From Burkholderiaceae bacterium (GTDB lineage Bacteria > Pseudomonadota > Gammaproteobacteria > Burkholderiales > Burkholderiaceae_F), in the NCBI GenBank assembly GCA_019236735.1, contig JAFAIM010000090.1:1-64000 (forward strand): a stretch of 64,000 bases of DNA, written 5' to 3'. Of the stretch, positions 35,931-44,231 are shown piece by piece; within the stretch, counting starts at the first letter, position 1, and each line of letters begins with the position of its first letter. A program made the translations under genes and the position numbers. The notes below the pieces were generated by a model. The model was not told where the DNA came from and made no database searches. It saw only the letters and a program-made list of their open reading frames with translations.

Positions 35931-36620
35931 TTAGAAGCCCAAACTAGCGAGCAGGTCGTCCACGCCCTTTTGATCGCTGACGACATCGTCTCGACCCTGC
36001 GGTGAGACGGCCGGTCCTTGCAAATCCCTCGATTCGATTCGCGGCCGTTGCGCGGCCGGCGTGGTCTCGATCAGCAGCCGGACCAGTTGATCCTCGAGCG
36101 TCTGGGCAAGCATGACCACGCGCCGGATCACTTGTCCGGTCAGGTCGTGGAAGTCCTGCGCCATCATGATGTCGGTCAAAATGGTGTTGGTTCGTTCCGC
36201 CTGGCTTCCGACGCCGCAGAAAAACTCGCAGGTCTCGTCGACCAGCTCTTTGCCAGCCGGGGTGCAGCCGCGTCCGCCGGACGAAAAGGTCGAAACCGCC
36301 CGCCAGCGGCTGCGCAGGCTGTCGGCCTTTTCGGTGAGCTCCTGCTGCACGGTGCGGGCGCGGTCCACGGCGTTCAGCACCTTTTCGGCGGCCTCGCCGG
36401 TCACCCTGGCGATATAGGCCAAACGGTCGCGCGCATCGGGCAGGTTGGCGCGCGCGTCCATGAGTTCGCGTTCGTACCCGAGTTCCCGTAGTGCGTCGTG
36501 CAGCGTACGCGTCAGCTGGCCGATGCGGCGCCGCAGCGTGTCCTCGGCCGCCTCGGCGTCCTGTTCGGCGACGGCCTGCAAGTTGGCGTCTAGTGGCATG
36601 TAGTTGGCGTCTAGTGGCAT
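35931..36620 (-). CDS. cheZ: CheY-P phosphatase CheZ
   Basis: Dephosphorylates CheY-P to end the tumble signal; 229 residues from the upstream ATG. The catalytic helix reads IMMAQDFHDLTGQVIRRV, with the active-site glutamine at about residue 163, and the C-terminal CheY-binding peptide DDLLASLGF is intact. The N-terminus is a perfect duplication, MPLDANY repeated in part as MPLDAN, from a 21-bp tandem repeat, so either of two ATGs (36620 or 36599) could be used. No good ribosome-binding site precedes either, and the start lies in the stem of a 25-bp inverted repeat. Confidence 0.93.
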   Translation of the reverse strand: MPLDANYMPLDANLQAVAEQDAEAAEDTLRRRIGQLTRTLHDALRELGYERELMDARANLPDARDRLAYIARVTGEAAEKVLNAVDRARTVQQELTEKADSLRSRWRAVSTFSSGGRGCTPAGKELVDETCEFFCGVGSQAERTNTILTDIMMAQDFHDLTGQVIRRVVMLAQTLEDQLVRLLIETTPAAQRPRIESRDLQGPAVSPQGRDDVVSDQKGVDDLLASLGF

Positions 36621-36622
36621 GT
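36581..36622. repeat. Two 21-bp perfect tandem repeats at the cheZ start
   Basis: Copies at 36581-36601 and 36602-36622 are identical. Each carries the cheZ-strand sequence ATGCCACTAGACGCCAAC, so the start codon and six following codons are doubled in frame. Loss or gain of a unit would add or remove seven residues. Confidence 0.9.
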
Positions 36623-36684
36623 AACACCCGATTCGGGAGGGAAGGCGCGCAAGGCACTGCCGAATCGGGTGTTACATGCCACTA
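36612..36684. repeat. 25-bp perfect inverted repeat spanning the cheZ start
   Basis: Left arm 36612-36636 and right arm 36660-36684 are exact reverse complements, separated by 23 bases. In cheYZ mRNA the right arm comes first and the left arm, which contains the first cheZ ATG (36618-36620), would be fully base-paired. The two arms end sharply, with mismatches on both sides. There is no T-run, so it is not a typical intrinsic terminator. Possible roles are translational control, a transposition or recombination footprint, or a repeat element. Confidence 0.9.
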
Positions 36685-36779
36685 TGGGTGCCATCGTCGG
36701 TGTCCTGGTCAGTGCGGCTTGTTGTTGTTTGCCTGCCATGTGGTTTGCCAATGAGCGATCCGGAAGCCTCATGCACCGC

Positions 36780-37163
36780 TCAGGCTTGCTTGCTCAGGAT
36801 CTTCTGAACCTTCTCTTCGAGCGTCGCTTTGGTAAACGGCTTGACGATGTAGCCGCTGGCGCCACCCTGCGCGGCTTGCACGATGTCGTCCTTCTTCGAT
36901 TCCGCGGTCACCATCAGGAACGGGATCGACTTCAGAGCTTCGTCGGATCGAACGCTCTTGAGCAGCTCGAAGCCGTTCATATTCGGCATGTTGATGTCCG
37001 AGACAACGAAATCGAATTTGTTGGCCTTCAGCATGCTGAGCGCCACCACTCCGTCCTCGGCTTCCTCGGCGTTGGCGAAGCCGATCTCCTTCAGCAAATT
37101 GCGCACGATGCGCCGCATGGTCGAGAAGTCGTCGACGATTAGAAACTTCACATCGGCAGTCAT
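36780..37163 (-). CDS. cheY: Chemotaxis response regulator CheY
   Basis: Single-domain receiver of 127 residues that binds FliM when phosphorylated. ATG 37163 gives [24 protein letters not shown]. The phospho-acceptor is D56 (VVSDINMP), with acidic D11/D12, T86 in MVTAESKK and K108 in GYIVKPF, each one position before the E. coli residues. Upstream cheY-like chemotaxis genes (cheA, cheW) are not in the window. It precedes cheZ by 159 bases containing the inverted repeat. Confidence 0.97.
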   Translation of the reverse strand: MTADVKFLIVDDFSTMRRIVRNLLKEIGFANAEEAEDGVVALSMLKANKFDFVVSDINMPNMNGFELLKSVRSDEALKSIPFLMVTAESKKDDIVQAAQGGASGYIVKPFTKATLEEKVQKILSKQA

Positions 37164-37282
37164 GGGGTCTCCAGCGTGCATGCGCGCAGCCGTGGCCGGC
37201 GGCTGGCGTCGCCTCTGCATTGTGTCGGCCGGCGCAGCCGCCCTATTGACCGAAAAGGGCGCGCAAACATCGTGTTTCGCAC

Positions 37283-38341
37283 CTACTGCGAAGCAGGAGC
37301 TGTGGTGCCGGGTGCTGCGCTCGCGGGGGCAGGCGGCGCCGCTTGCACGCTTGCGGATGCGGCGCCCGCGTCGGGCGCGGCAGCGCCCGCCGTAGCGCCG
37401 ACCGGCGCGGAGGCGGGTGGTGCGAGCGAGTCGGTCACGTCTTGCGGGTCTCCCGCCTCGATCTCTCCGCGCGCTCGTTGCAACCGCTCCTCGGCGATCT
37501 TGTTCAGCACGATGATCGAGATGCGGCGGTTCAGCGGATTGCGCGGATCGTCCTTATCGAGCAGGCTCGAATCGGCCAGCCCTACGACGCGGGCGATTTT
37601 TACGGGATCCATGCCACCGGCGATCAGTTCGCGGCGCGATGCGTTGGCACGGTCCGCCGACAGCTCCCAGTTCGAATACGCCCGCTGCCCTCCCGAATAG
37701 GGTGTCGAGTCGGTATGGCCGGTCAGCGCGATCCGGTTGTCGACCCCATTTAACACCTTGCCGATTTCGTGCAGGATTTCGCGCATGTAGCTTTTGACCT
37801 TGGCGCCGCCCAGGTCGAACATCGGCCGCTTGAAGTCGTCGACGATCTGGATCCGCAATCCGTCCGGCGTGATCTCGACCCGGATCTGGTTGCGGAAATC
37901 CGACAGCGTCGCATTCGCCAAGATTGCGGCGTCGATGTGGCCTTTGAGCTCTTCCATTTTCGCGAGCTGCTCGCGGCGTTCCCCATCGCGCTGACGCTCG
38001 CCGCTTTTGTGATGATCGGCCTGCTGGCCGCGTTTGCGCTGGCCCACCGTGCGGGTTAGATCCTCGCCGCCGCCGGTGATGACCGAGGTGGCGTCGCCGG
38101 AACCGCTGCCGCCGCTCATCGCGACCTGCAGCGGAGACTGAAAGTATTGCGCGATACCCTTCAAATCGCCCTTGGTGGTCGAACCGAGCAGCCACATCAA
38201 CAAGAAGAAGGCCATCATCGCGGTCACGAAGTCGGCGTACGCGATCTTCCAAGCCGCCCCGTGCGAGCCGTGGCCGGCTTTCTTGATCCGCTTGATGACG
38301 ATCGTTGACTTGGCTTTTTCGCTGGACGACGAGGCGGTCAT
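37283..38341 (-). CDS. motB: Flagellar stator protein MotB
   Basis: Peptidoglycan-binding stator subunit of 352 residues. The single transmembrane helix carries the proton-binding aspartate ([22 protein letters not shown]37), after a basic N-terminus. The plug region and an OmpA-like domain follow: [38 protein letters not shown]. The tail is Ala/Pro-rich. It lies 24 bases after motA. Confidence 0.96.
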   Translation of the reverse strand: MTASSSSEKAKSTIVIKRIKKAGHGSHGAAWKIAYADFVTAMMAFFLLMWLLGSTTKGDLKGIAQYFQSPLQVAMSGGSGSGDATSVITGGGEDLTRTVGQRKRGQQADHHKSGERQRDGERREQLAKMEELKGHIDAAILANATLSDFRNQIRVEITPDGLRIQIVDDFKRPMFDLGGAKVKSYMREILHEIGKVLNGVDNRIALTGHTDSTPYSGGQRAYSNWELSADRANASRRELIAGGMDPVKIARVVGLADSSLLDKDDPRNPLNRRISIIVLNKIAEERLQRARGEIEAGDPQDVTDSLAPPASAPVGATAGAAAPDAGAASASVQAAPPAPASAAPGTTAPASQ

Positions 38342-38365
38342 GTCGAAATCCGATCGTGTTCCTGG

Positions 38366-39220
38366 CTACCGCTTCTGCTTGACGTGCTTTTCGAGCTCGA
38401 CGAAGGTCGGCCGCTCGGTCGAGTACAGGATCTTGCGGCCGAACTCCACCGCCACCGCAGGCGCGTAGCCCTGCAGGCTGGCCAGCAGCGTCGCTTTCAC
38501 GCAGTTCAGCTCCTTGGTCGCTTCGTCGACCTTCTGCTCCAGCAGCTGCGCCAGTGGGCCGACGAAGCCGTAGGAGATCAGGATCCCGAGGAACGTGCCG
38601 ACCAGCGCCGCTGCGATCATCTCGCCCAGCACCGGCGGCGGCTGACCTACCGATGCCATCGTTTTGACCACCCCCATCACGGCGGCCACGATGCCGAAGG
38701 CCGGCAGTCCGTCGCCGGCCTTCTGCAGCGCGTGCGAGGGCGCCATCGCCTCGTGATGATGCGTGTCGATCTCCTGATCCATCAGGTTCTCGATCTCCAG
38801 CGGATTCATGTTGCCGGACACCATCATCCGCAGGTAGTCGGTGATGAACTCGACTAGGTGGTGGTCCGCGCCCACGCTCGGATGCTTCTGGAACAGCGGG
38901 CTCTTGGCGGGTTCGTCCACGTCGGACTCGATCGCCATCATCCCTTCCTTGCGCACCTTGGTCAGGATGTCGAACAGCAGCGCCATTAGCGCCAGGTATC
39001 GTGCCTTGGTGTACTTGGAGCCTTGCAGCAGCTTCGGCAGCGCGCGCAAGGTAGCGCCGAGCACCTTGGTCGAGTTGCCGGTGACGAACGCCCCGGTCGC
39101 CGCCCCCGCGATGATCAGCAGCTCGATCGGTTGGAGCAGGACGTGGAACGCGCCGCCTTCCATGGCGTAGCCGCCGAACACGGCTCCCAGGACCAGCACG
39201 TAACCGACGATGATGAACAT
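38366..39220 (-). CDS. motA: Flagellar stator protein MotA
   Basis: Four-helix proton-channel subunit, 284 residues from ATG 39220 (MFIIVGYVLVLGAVFGGYAM). The large cytoplasmic loop that contacts FliG contains DVDEPAKSPLFQKHPSVGADHHLVEF, and the third and fourth helices with their prolines are in GDGLPAFGIVAAVMGVVKTM and GTFLGILISYGFVGPLAQLL. It heads a motA-motB unit that may continue to cheY-cheZ. Confidence 0.96.
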   Translation of the reverse strand: MFIIVGYVLVLGAVFGGYAMEGGAFHVLLQPIELLIIAGAATGAFVTGNSTKVLGATLRALPKLLQGSKYTKARYLALMALLFDILTKVRKEGMMAIESDVDEPAKSPLFQKHPSVGADHHLVEFITDYLRMMVSGNMNPLEIENLMDQEIDTHHHEAMAPSHALQKAGDGLPAFGIVAAVMGVVKTMASVGQPPPVLGEMIAAALVGTFLGILISYGFVGPLAQLLEQKVDEATKELNCVKATLLASLQGYAPAVAVEFGRKILYSTERPTFVELEKHVKQKR

Positions 39221-39306
39221 GATGCCCAGCCCCGACTTTCGAGGCGAAGCGGCACACGCGCACAACCGCGGCCCCGCCCGCCCCGACTATTCATTGCGCT
39301 ACCGTT

Positions 39307-39334
39307 TCTTCGGCAGAGCAGGGCTGCGACTTAA
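39307..39334 (-). promoter_or_regulatory. Candidate FliA (sigma-28) promoter for motA
   Basis: On the minus strand TTAAGTCG (39327-39334) and GCCGAAGA (39307-39314) are separated by 12 bases, resembling the FliA consensus TAAAGTTT-N11-GCCGATAA and having the same spacing as the stronger site before fliC. It would give a leader of about 80 bases for motA. Two mismatches in each box leave it tentative. Confidence 0.4.
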
Positions 39335-39433
39335 GCCGGGCGGCGCCGCAAAGGAGCCTGACACCCCCCTGCAAAGCGCCGAACACGCGCGCGACGCGTG
39401 CCCAATTCGCAGGTTTGGTGCGCCATCCCCCCG

Positions 39434-39460
39434 AAAAAAAAGAACCCGGCGGGGCCGGGT
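39434..39460 (-). terminator. Intrinsic terminator after flhC
   Basis: On the minus strand a 7-bp GC stem (39454-39460 with 39444-39450, loop of three) is followed two bases later by eight T residues (39434-39441). It ends the flhDC transcript 30 bases after the flhC stop and insulates motA. Confidence 0.85.
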
Positions 39461-39491
39461 AAAGGGTCGGAGGAGGGAGCGAGAAAATCGG

Positions 39492-40040
39492 TTACGCCGC
39501 CAGTGCCTCGGTCTCGTTGCGCTGGCTGCCACGGCCCTTGCCCGCGCGAGCGGGCGGTTCGCACAGGCCGCAGACGTAATTCTTCGTGAGCTCATAGGTG
39601 TGCGTGACGAACTTGCCGCCGCACTTGCAGCAGGGCGTCAGCGTCACCATGCCGGCATCGACGAACTTCACCAGGCGCCATGCGCGCGTCACCGACAGCA
39701 GCGGCTCGAGCGCTTGCGCCCGGGTCTGCTCGATGTACAGCTCGTAGGCTTTGATGATTGCGTCGATCTCTTCGAGCTCGGTCGTCTTGTTCAGGTACTC
39801 GTACATGTTCAAGAACAGAGACGAGTGGATGTTCGGCTGCCAGGTCATGAACCAGTCGGTCGAGAACGGCAGCATTCCACGCGCAGGAGACTCGCCCTGC
39901 ACCTCTTTGTACAGGCGCAGCAGCCGTTCGTACGACAGGTCCGTCTCCGATTCCAGGACCTGCAGGCGCGCGCCCAGCTTGATCAGCGCGATCGCGCGCT
40001 GAATCTGGCGGCTCTCGCTGACGATGCTCTTGATTCTCAT
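39492..40040 (-). CDS. flhC: Flagellar transcriptional activator FlhC
   Basis: Zinc-binding half of the FlhD4C2 master activator, 182 residues. The zinc site is TPCCKCGGKF...NYVCGLC, with cysteines near 137, 140, 157 and 160 as in E. coli. The segment WLMTWQPN-type WFMTWQPNIHSSLF and LYKEVQGESPARGMLPFSTDW are diagnostic. It lies 13 bases after flhD and is followed by a strong intrinsic terminator. Confidence 0.97.
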   Translation of the reverse strand: MRIKSIVSESRQIQRAIALIKLGARLQVLESETDLSYERLLRLYKEVQGESPARGMLPFSTDWFMTWQPNIHSSLFLNMYEYLNKTTELEEIDAIIKAYELYIEQTRAQALEPLLSVTRAWRLVKFVDAGMVTLTPCCKCGGKFVTHTYELTKNYVCGLCEPPARAGKGRGSQRNETEALAA

Positions 40041-40053
40041 CGCGCGGCTCCGG

Positions 40054-40398
40054 TCAGTTGCTCTCGGCGAACTGGCCCGCCATTACGATATTGGCGTGCA
40101 GTCCGGCGACGGCGGCGCCAGGAGCCAGTTTGGCGCGCGAGTGGCTGGTCAGCAGGTTCCATACGACATCGTCGTCGAACCGGAAGCGCAGGATCAGCTG
40201 GTTGCTGGCGGCGATTTTCATCAGTTGCGCCGGCGTCAGCTGGTCGATGATGGCGGCCACTTCTTCCGACACGCCGAGGCGGTACAGCGCCTGCGCGCGG
40301 TCGGCGCGGATCATGTGCTGGGCCAGCACCAGGTAGGCCAGGTTGACCTCGCGCACTTCCTGCAGCAGCTGCTCGTTAACGACCGGGGGGTTGCTCAT
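40054..40398 (-). CDS. flhD: Flagellar transcriptional activator FlhD
   Basis: Partner of FlhC in the master regulator, 114 residues. ATG 40398 has a near-perfect AAGGAGGAAGAG ribosome-binding site; longer in-frame starts are not needed. Family blocks: EVREVNLAYLVLAQHMIRADRAQALYRLGVSEEVA and LTPAQLMKIAASNQLILRFRFDD. It leads flhC. About 120 bases upstream begins the structured non-coding segment on the opposite strand. Confidence 0.97.
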   Translation of the reverse strand: MSNPPVVNEQLLQEVREVNLAYLVLAQHMIRADRAQALYRLGVSEEVAAIIDQLTPAQLMKIAASNQLILRFRFDDDVVWNLLTSHSRAKLAPGAAVAGLHANIVMAGQFAESN

Positions 40399-40522
40399 CT
40401 CTTCCTCCTTGAAGAACCTTTGAAGGTTCGGATTGCGTTGCGAAGTGGGCCCATTTTGAGGATCAGGGGCGGCCGGCCGAAATCGGGGCATCGCCAAATC
40501 GCGTGTCGGAAAGTGGCTGCTG

Positions 40523-40713
40523 CACGTGTAGGAATTGCGCCTACATGCGTGTTTTCAGAGGCTTGTGAGCACTCTTGCGAATGCGTCCAGCGCACTCAAG
40601 ACGTGCGCGCTCATGCCGATATACGAGTGGAAGCGACGTCGAAATCGACGTCCCAGGTTTCTCCCCCGCCCTGCGCGCCGCGCTGACTTCGGTCACCGGC
40701 GCGCTTTTTTTTT
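40523..40713 (+). ncRNA. Candidate small RNA between flhD and fliC
   Basis: No protein gene lies between flhD (start 40398) and fliC (41123), yet the plus strand has three stable hairpins in a row: one at 40523-40551 (CACG/CGTG outer, TGTAGG/CCTACA inner stem), one at 40635-40652 (GACGTCGA, two-base loop, TCGACGTC), and a terminator with TTCG tetraloop and nine Ts at 40673-40713. A terminator without an upstream gene implies a transcript that begins in this gap. No convincing promoter was found, so the 5' end is a guess. Confidence 0.5.
40673..40713 (+). terminator. Intrinsic terminator with TTCG tetraloop, upstream of fliC
   Basis: Outer stem GCGCGCCG (40673-40680) pairs with CGGCGCGC (40697-40704); an inner TGAC-TTCG-GTCA hairpin closes it; nine Ts follow (40705-40713). 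It acts on plus-strand transcripts and lies about 240 bases before the fliC promoter, with no plus-strand gene before it for many kilobases other than fliE. Confidence 0.85.
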
Positions 40714-40954
40714 GGTAGGTCAGCTGGTCGCGCCGCAGCCTCATTGTGTGTGGCCAGTGTCCCGTTATTGCGTGAGTTGCACCGTACCCCCAATCCATAT
40801 TGCGTTACCGCGCAACCTCCCGCGCAGCACCGGGGATCCCGTGTGCGCAATCCATTTCTTTCGTGCCAGCGGAAGCGTCGAATTGGCTGTTATCCAACCC
40901 CCTTTTCGAAGCGTCGCCATCTTGACGCTGGCATGCAAGCGGGATCCAGCCGGC

Positions 40955-40982
40955 TAAAGGTTCTTTCGGCCGGCACCGATAA
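40955..40982 (+). promoter_or_regulatory. FliA (sigma-28) promoter of fliC
   Basis: TAAAGGTT (40955-40962) and ACCGATAA (40975-40982) with a 12-base spacer match the flagellar sigma-28 consensus (TAAAGTTT-N11-GCCGATAA) well. A start near 40990 would give a flagellin mRNA leader of about 130 bases. Confidence 0.75.
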
Positions 40983-41122
40983 GGCAACTAACGCGACGCC
41001 AAATTGGCGCGCGGAGAGAAACCGGCAGGCGCCAGAAACTGGAACGGGCAGCCGACTGGGTAAAGGGTCAGATAGCCCTGCACTGGGCTGCAGTTCGAGA
41101 TAGAGAGGAAAAGGAGCAACAA

Positions 41123-41956
41123 ATGCCACAAATCATCAACACCAACATCCTGTCGATGACGGCGCAGGCCAATTTGAACAGCACGCAGAACTCTCTCGCA
41201 ACTGCGGTTCAGCGTCTGTCGTCGGGCCTTCGCATCAACAGCGCGATGGACGATCCGGCCGGTCTGGCGATCAGCACGCGGATGGGTTCGCAAGTCGGAG
41301 GCATGCACGTCGCAATTCGCAACGCCAACGACGCGATCTCGTTGTCGCAGGTTGCGGACGGCACTCTCGGTACCGTCAGCAACATGCTGCAGCAGATGCG
41401 TGACCTGGCTGTGCAGGCCGCCAACGGCACCAATGGTTCGAGCGACCTGGCGAACCTGCAGACGGAATTCACCTCGCTGGCCACTGAAATCAACCGCGAG
41501 CTGTCGCAGACTTCGTTCAACGGCAAGTTCATCCTGGGAAGCGATGCGGGCACGACCTCGTATCAGGTCGGCGCGAACGCCAACCAGTCCGTGAACCTGA
41601 TCACGTCGAACCTGGCTTCGAACGGCACCGTGACCACCGTGACTCTGGATACGAACTCGATCGCAACCGGTGGCGCCAGCGCCTCGGGGATGATCACGTC
41701 GATCGACAGCGCCCTTTCGGCGATCAACACCGAGCGGGCCAAGTACGGTGCCGACGAGTCCGAGTTCCAGGGCATCGTCTCGAACCTGCAGATCGGCGTG
41801 ACCAACCAGTCGGCCGCGCAAAGCCGGATCCGCGACGCGGACTACGCGACGGAGACAGCGGCTCTGACGCGCGCGCAGATCCTGCAGCAGGCCGGTACCG
41901 CGATGCTGGCGCAGGCCAACGCCCTGCCGCAGACGGTTCTGAACCTGTTGAAGTAA
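41123..41956 (+). CDS. fliC: Flagellin FliC (short, 277 residues)
   Basis: Filament subunit, exported and assembled outside the cell. The conserved N-terminal D0/D1 (MPQIINTNILSMTAQANLN, LSSGLRINSAMDDPAGLAIS) and C-terminal D1/D0 (RIRDADYATETAALTRAQILQQAGTAMLAQANALPQTVLNLLK) are complete. The centre, about residues 145-205, is short and rich in Ser, Thr and Asn (TTSYQVGANANQS, SNGTVTTVTLDTNS), so the outer D2/D3 domains are missing. The ribosome-binding site is AAAGGAG. Neighbouring glycosyltransferases make O-glycosylation of the centre likely. Confidence 0.97.
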   Translation: MPQIINTNILSMTAQANLNSTQNSLATAVQRLSSGLRINSAMDDPAGLAISTRMGSQVGGMHVAIRNANDAISLSQVADGTLGTVSNMLQQMRDLAVQAANGTNGSSDLANLQTEFTSLATEINRELSQTSFNGKFILGSDAGTTSYQVGANANQSVNLITSNLASNGTVTTVTLDTNSIATGGASASGMITSIDSALSAINTERAKYGADESEFQGIVSNLQIGVTNQSAAQSRIRDADYATETAALTRAQILQQAGTAMLAQANALPQTVLNLLK

Positions 41957-42010
41957 GCAACGCTCCAAATGGCATGCCGCGGGCCGCGCACCGCGGCCTG
42001 CCAGCCCGCG

Positions 42011-42048
42011 AAGGGCGCCATCCGCAAGGGGGCGCCCTTTGTCTTTTT
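42011..42048 (+). terminator. Intrinsic terminator after fliC
   Basis: A 9-bp perfect stem AAGGGCGCC (42011-42019) / GGCGCCCTT (42031-42039) with an 11-base loop is followed by a T-rich tail (TTTGTCTTTTT-like, to 42048). It lies 55 bases after the fliC stop and separates the flagellin transcript from flaG-fliD. Confidence 0.85.
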
Positions 42049-42110
42049 GCGCTCTTATCGCGCTCTTGTTGTCCACGTGTTTGCGGGACGTCCGATTCTG
42101 TGTGTGTCCC

Positions 42111-42137
42111 TCAAGTTCGACCTGTACTGGTCGATGA
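42111..42137 (+). promoter_or_regulatory. Candidate FliA promoter for flaG-fliDST
   Basis: TCAAGTTC (42111-42118) and GTCGATGA (42130-42137) have the canonical 11-base spacing and each matches the sigma-28 boxes at six of eight positions. It lies behind the fliC terminator and 45 bases before flaG, where a promoter is expected. Confidence 0.45.
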
Positions 42138-42182
42138 ATTGGAGAGGCGCACGAGTACGTTCGGATCGCGCGCACGCAAGCC

Positions 42183-42545
42183 ATGCCAAGCATCGACTCG
42201 CCCAGCCTAGCTCCCACCTCCGCATGGGGCGGTGGTGTGGCGCCGGCCGCTCCGAGCGGCAATAGCACCCAGGGCAAAACTGCTCCCGAGTCTGGATCGA
42301 CCGCCGGCGCCGTCACACCTGCGCAGGTCAAAGCTGCGGTAGCTGCTGCCAACCAAGCGCTCGATCAGAGTAATCGGGAATTGTCGTTCGTCTTCGACGA
42401 TACGATTGGCCGGATGTTGGTCAAGATCGTCGACACGCGCACCAACACCGTGGTGCGCCAGATTCCGCCGGAGGAAATGCTGAAGGCAGCGCGTGCCCTG
42501 TCGGACGCGTCCAAACGCGGAGCCCTGCTGACCGGCAAGGCGTAG
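42183..42545 (+). CDS. flaG: FlaG-family flagellar protein
   Basis: Small protein of 120 residues that in other bacteria modulates filament length. The first half is Ala/Ser/Gly-rich and disordered-looking; the second has the FlaG core LDQSNRELSFVFDDTIGRMLVKIVDTRTNTVVRQIPPEEMLKAARAL. It lies 18 bases before fliD, the usual order. Confidence 0.93.
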   Translation: MPSIDSPSLAPTSAWGGGVAPAAPSGNSTQGKTAPESGSTAGAVTPAQVKAAVAAANQALDQSNRELSFVFDDTIGRMLVKIVDTRTNTVVRQIPPEEMLKAARALSDASKRGALLTGKA

Positions 42546-42563
42546 ATCGTTCGAAGGACGGGT

Positions 42564-44141
42564 ATGACCACCACAAGCAGCACCAGCGGCTCGAGCAATA
42601 CGCTCGCCTCGCTGCTGTCCGGCTCGCTGAGCGGGAGCAATTCGAGCGGCTCCAGCACCCCAGCGCCCATCGGCGGCCTGATCAGCACCGGACCGCTCGA
42701 CGTCACCCAGCTGGTGTCCGAGCTGGTAGCGGTCGATTCGCAGCCGATGCAGCAGCTGCAGTCGCAACAGTCCGGCGTGCAGGCGCAGTTGAGCGCATAC
42801 GGGCAGGTCCAGAGCGCGTTGTCCAGTTTGGATACCTCGCTGACAGCGCTGAAGCTCGGCTCGGCCTTCACGGCTGCACAGGCGAGCGTGACGGGCAGCG
42901 GAGTCGGCGCCACCGTGACAGGGTCGCCCGCGTCGGGGTCGTATTCGGTGACCGTATCGTCGGTCGCCCAGGCGCAGGCCGCAGCTTCGAGTTCTTTTGC
43001 GAACGCTTCGACCGTGGTCGGAACCGGTACGCTGACGATCCAGCTGGGCACCTACAACGCCAAGGCAAACACGTTCACCGCGCAGTCCGGATCGAGCCCA
43101 GTCAATATCACGATCAATTCGAACAACGACACGCTCGGCGGAATCGCAGCCGCGATCAATAGCGCTGGTGCGGGCGTCACCGCCTCGGTCGTCACCGACA
43201 ACTCCGGAAGCCGCCTGGTGGTGGCTTCCTCCAACACGGGCACCGTGAACGGCTTCAAACTGACCGTTGCAGACTCGGACGGCAATAACACGGACATGAC
43301 GGGCCTGTCGCAGATCGCGTTCGATCCGACCGCCGCTGCCGGTGCCGGCCAGAATCTGACTCTGACCCAAGGGGCAGCCGACGCCGTGTACAGCATCAAC
43401 GGCTTGTCGCTCACCTCTTCGACCAATTCGATCACCACCGCGATCTCCGGATTGACACTGAACCTGATCCAGGCGCCGCCCGTCGGTTCGACACTGCAGG
43501 CGCAGGTCACGATCGCACCGGATACCAATGCGGTGAGCAACAGCGTCAACTCCTTTATTTCCGCCTACAACAGCCTCGTAAACCTGGAAAGCAGCCTGAC
43601 GAGCTACGATGCCAGCAGCAACACCGCGTCGGTCCTGACAGGCCAGACGCCGATGTTTCAGCTCTCCTCCCAGCTGCGTTCGATCATCGGCAGCCAGATG
43701 AGCGGCGTTTCCGGGCTGTCGTGGCTGGCCGACGTCGGAATCGACTTCCAGAACGACGGCACGCTGAGCCTGAACTCGACGAAATTCTCCGCTGCGGTTG
43801 CGTCGAACCCCAGCGCGGTCTCAAAGCTGTTCTCGAACGCGATCGGCAGCGGCAACCAGCAGGGGTTCGCGGTGCGGCTGGCCTCTTCTGTCGAATCGAT
43901 GCTGGCTCCCAACGGCCTGTTGGGAGCCACCCAAACCAGCTTGCAGTCGACGATCTCAACGATGGGAGATCAGATCACTGCGATGCAGACGCAGCTGAAC
44001 CAGGAGCAGCAGAACCTGACTGCCCAGTACAGCCAGCTGAACGCTGACCTGGTCACGGCGCAGCAGAACCAGACTGCCCTGGCCAACGAGCTGGCGGGCT
44101 TGCCGATGGCCAATTCGCTCGCCTCATTGCAGCTGCCCTGA
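42564..44141 (+). CDS. fliD: Flagellar filament cap protein FliD
   Basis: Cap (HAP2) of 525 residues that folds incoming flagellin. After a Ser/Gly-rich N-terminus come the conserved stretches GLDVTQLVSELVAVDSQPMQQLQSQ, the central FliD domains with DTLGGIAAAINSAGAGVTASVV, and the C-terminal coiled coil SQLNADLVTAQQNQTALANELAGL. The last helices should form the D0 region of the pentamer. It is followed by fliS after a 90-base gap. Confidence 0.95.
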   Translation: MTTTSSTSGSSNTLASLLSGSLSGSNSSGSSTPAPIGGLISTGPLDVTQLVSELVAVDSQPMQQLQSQQSGVQAQLSAYGQVQSALSSLDTSLTALKLGSAFTAAQASVTGSGVGATVTGSPASGSYSVTVSSVAQAQAAASSSFANASTVVGTGTLTIQLGTYNAKANTFTAQSGSSPVNITINSNNDTLGGIAAAINSAGAGVTASVVTDNSGSRLVVASSNTGTVNGFKLTVADSDGNNTDMTGLSQIAFDPTAAAGAGQNLTLTQGAADAVYSINGLSLTSSTNSITTAISGLTLNLIQAPPVGSTLQAQVTIAPDTNAVSNSVNSFISAYNSLVNLESSLTSYDASSNTASVLTGQTPMFQLSSQLRSIIGSQMSGVSGLSWLADVGIDFQNDGTLSLNSTKFSAAVASNPSAVSKLFSNAIGSGNQQGFAVRLASSVESMLAPNGLLGATQTSLQSTISTMGDQITAMQTQLNQEQQNLTAQYSQLNADLVTAQQNQTALANELAGLPMANSLASLQLP

Positions 44142-44231
44142 CTGCTTTTCCGGTCCAAACCCGACGTCTCGCGGCCTCAATGCAGGGCCCGCCGGCGCCG
44201 AAATAAGGGGTGGAGTTCGCAAAACGGGAGG

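Noticed and set aside
36669-37142. Plus-strand frame starting in the cheZ inverted repeat, with a hydrophobic start
   Set aside because: It runs antisense through cheY; the rest is Arg/His/Asp-rich without family features, so it is a shadow.
41070-41110. Second FliA promoter close to the fliC start (TAAAGGGT)
   Set aside because: No -10 box resembling GCCGATAA follows at the right distance; the site at 40955-40982 is much better.
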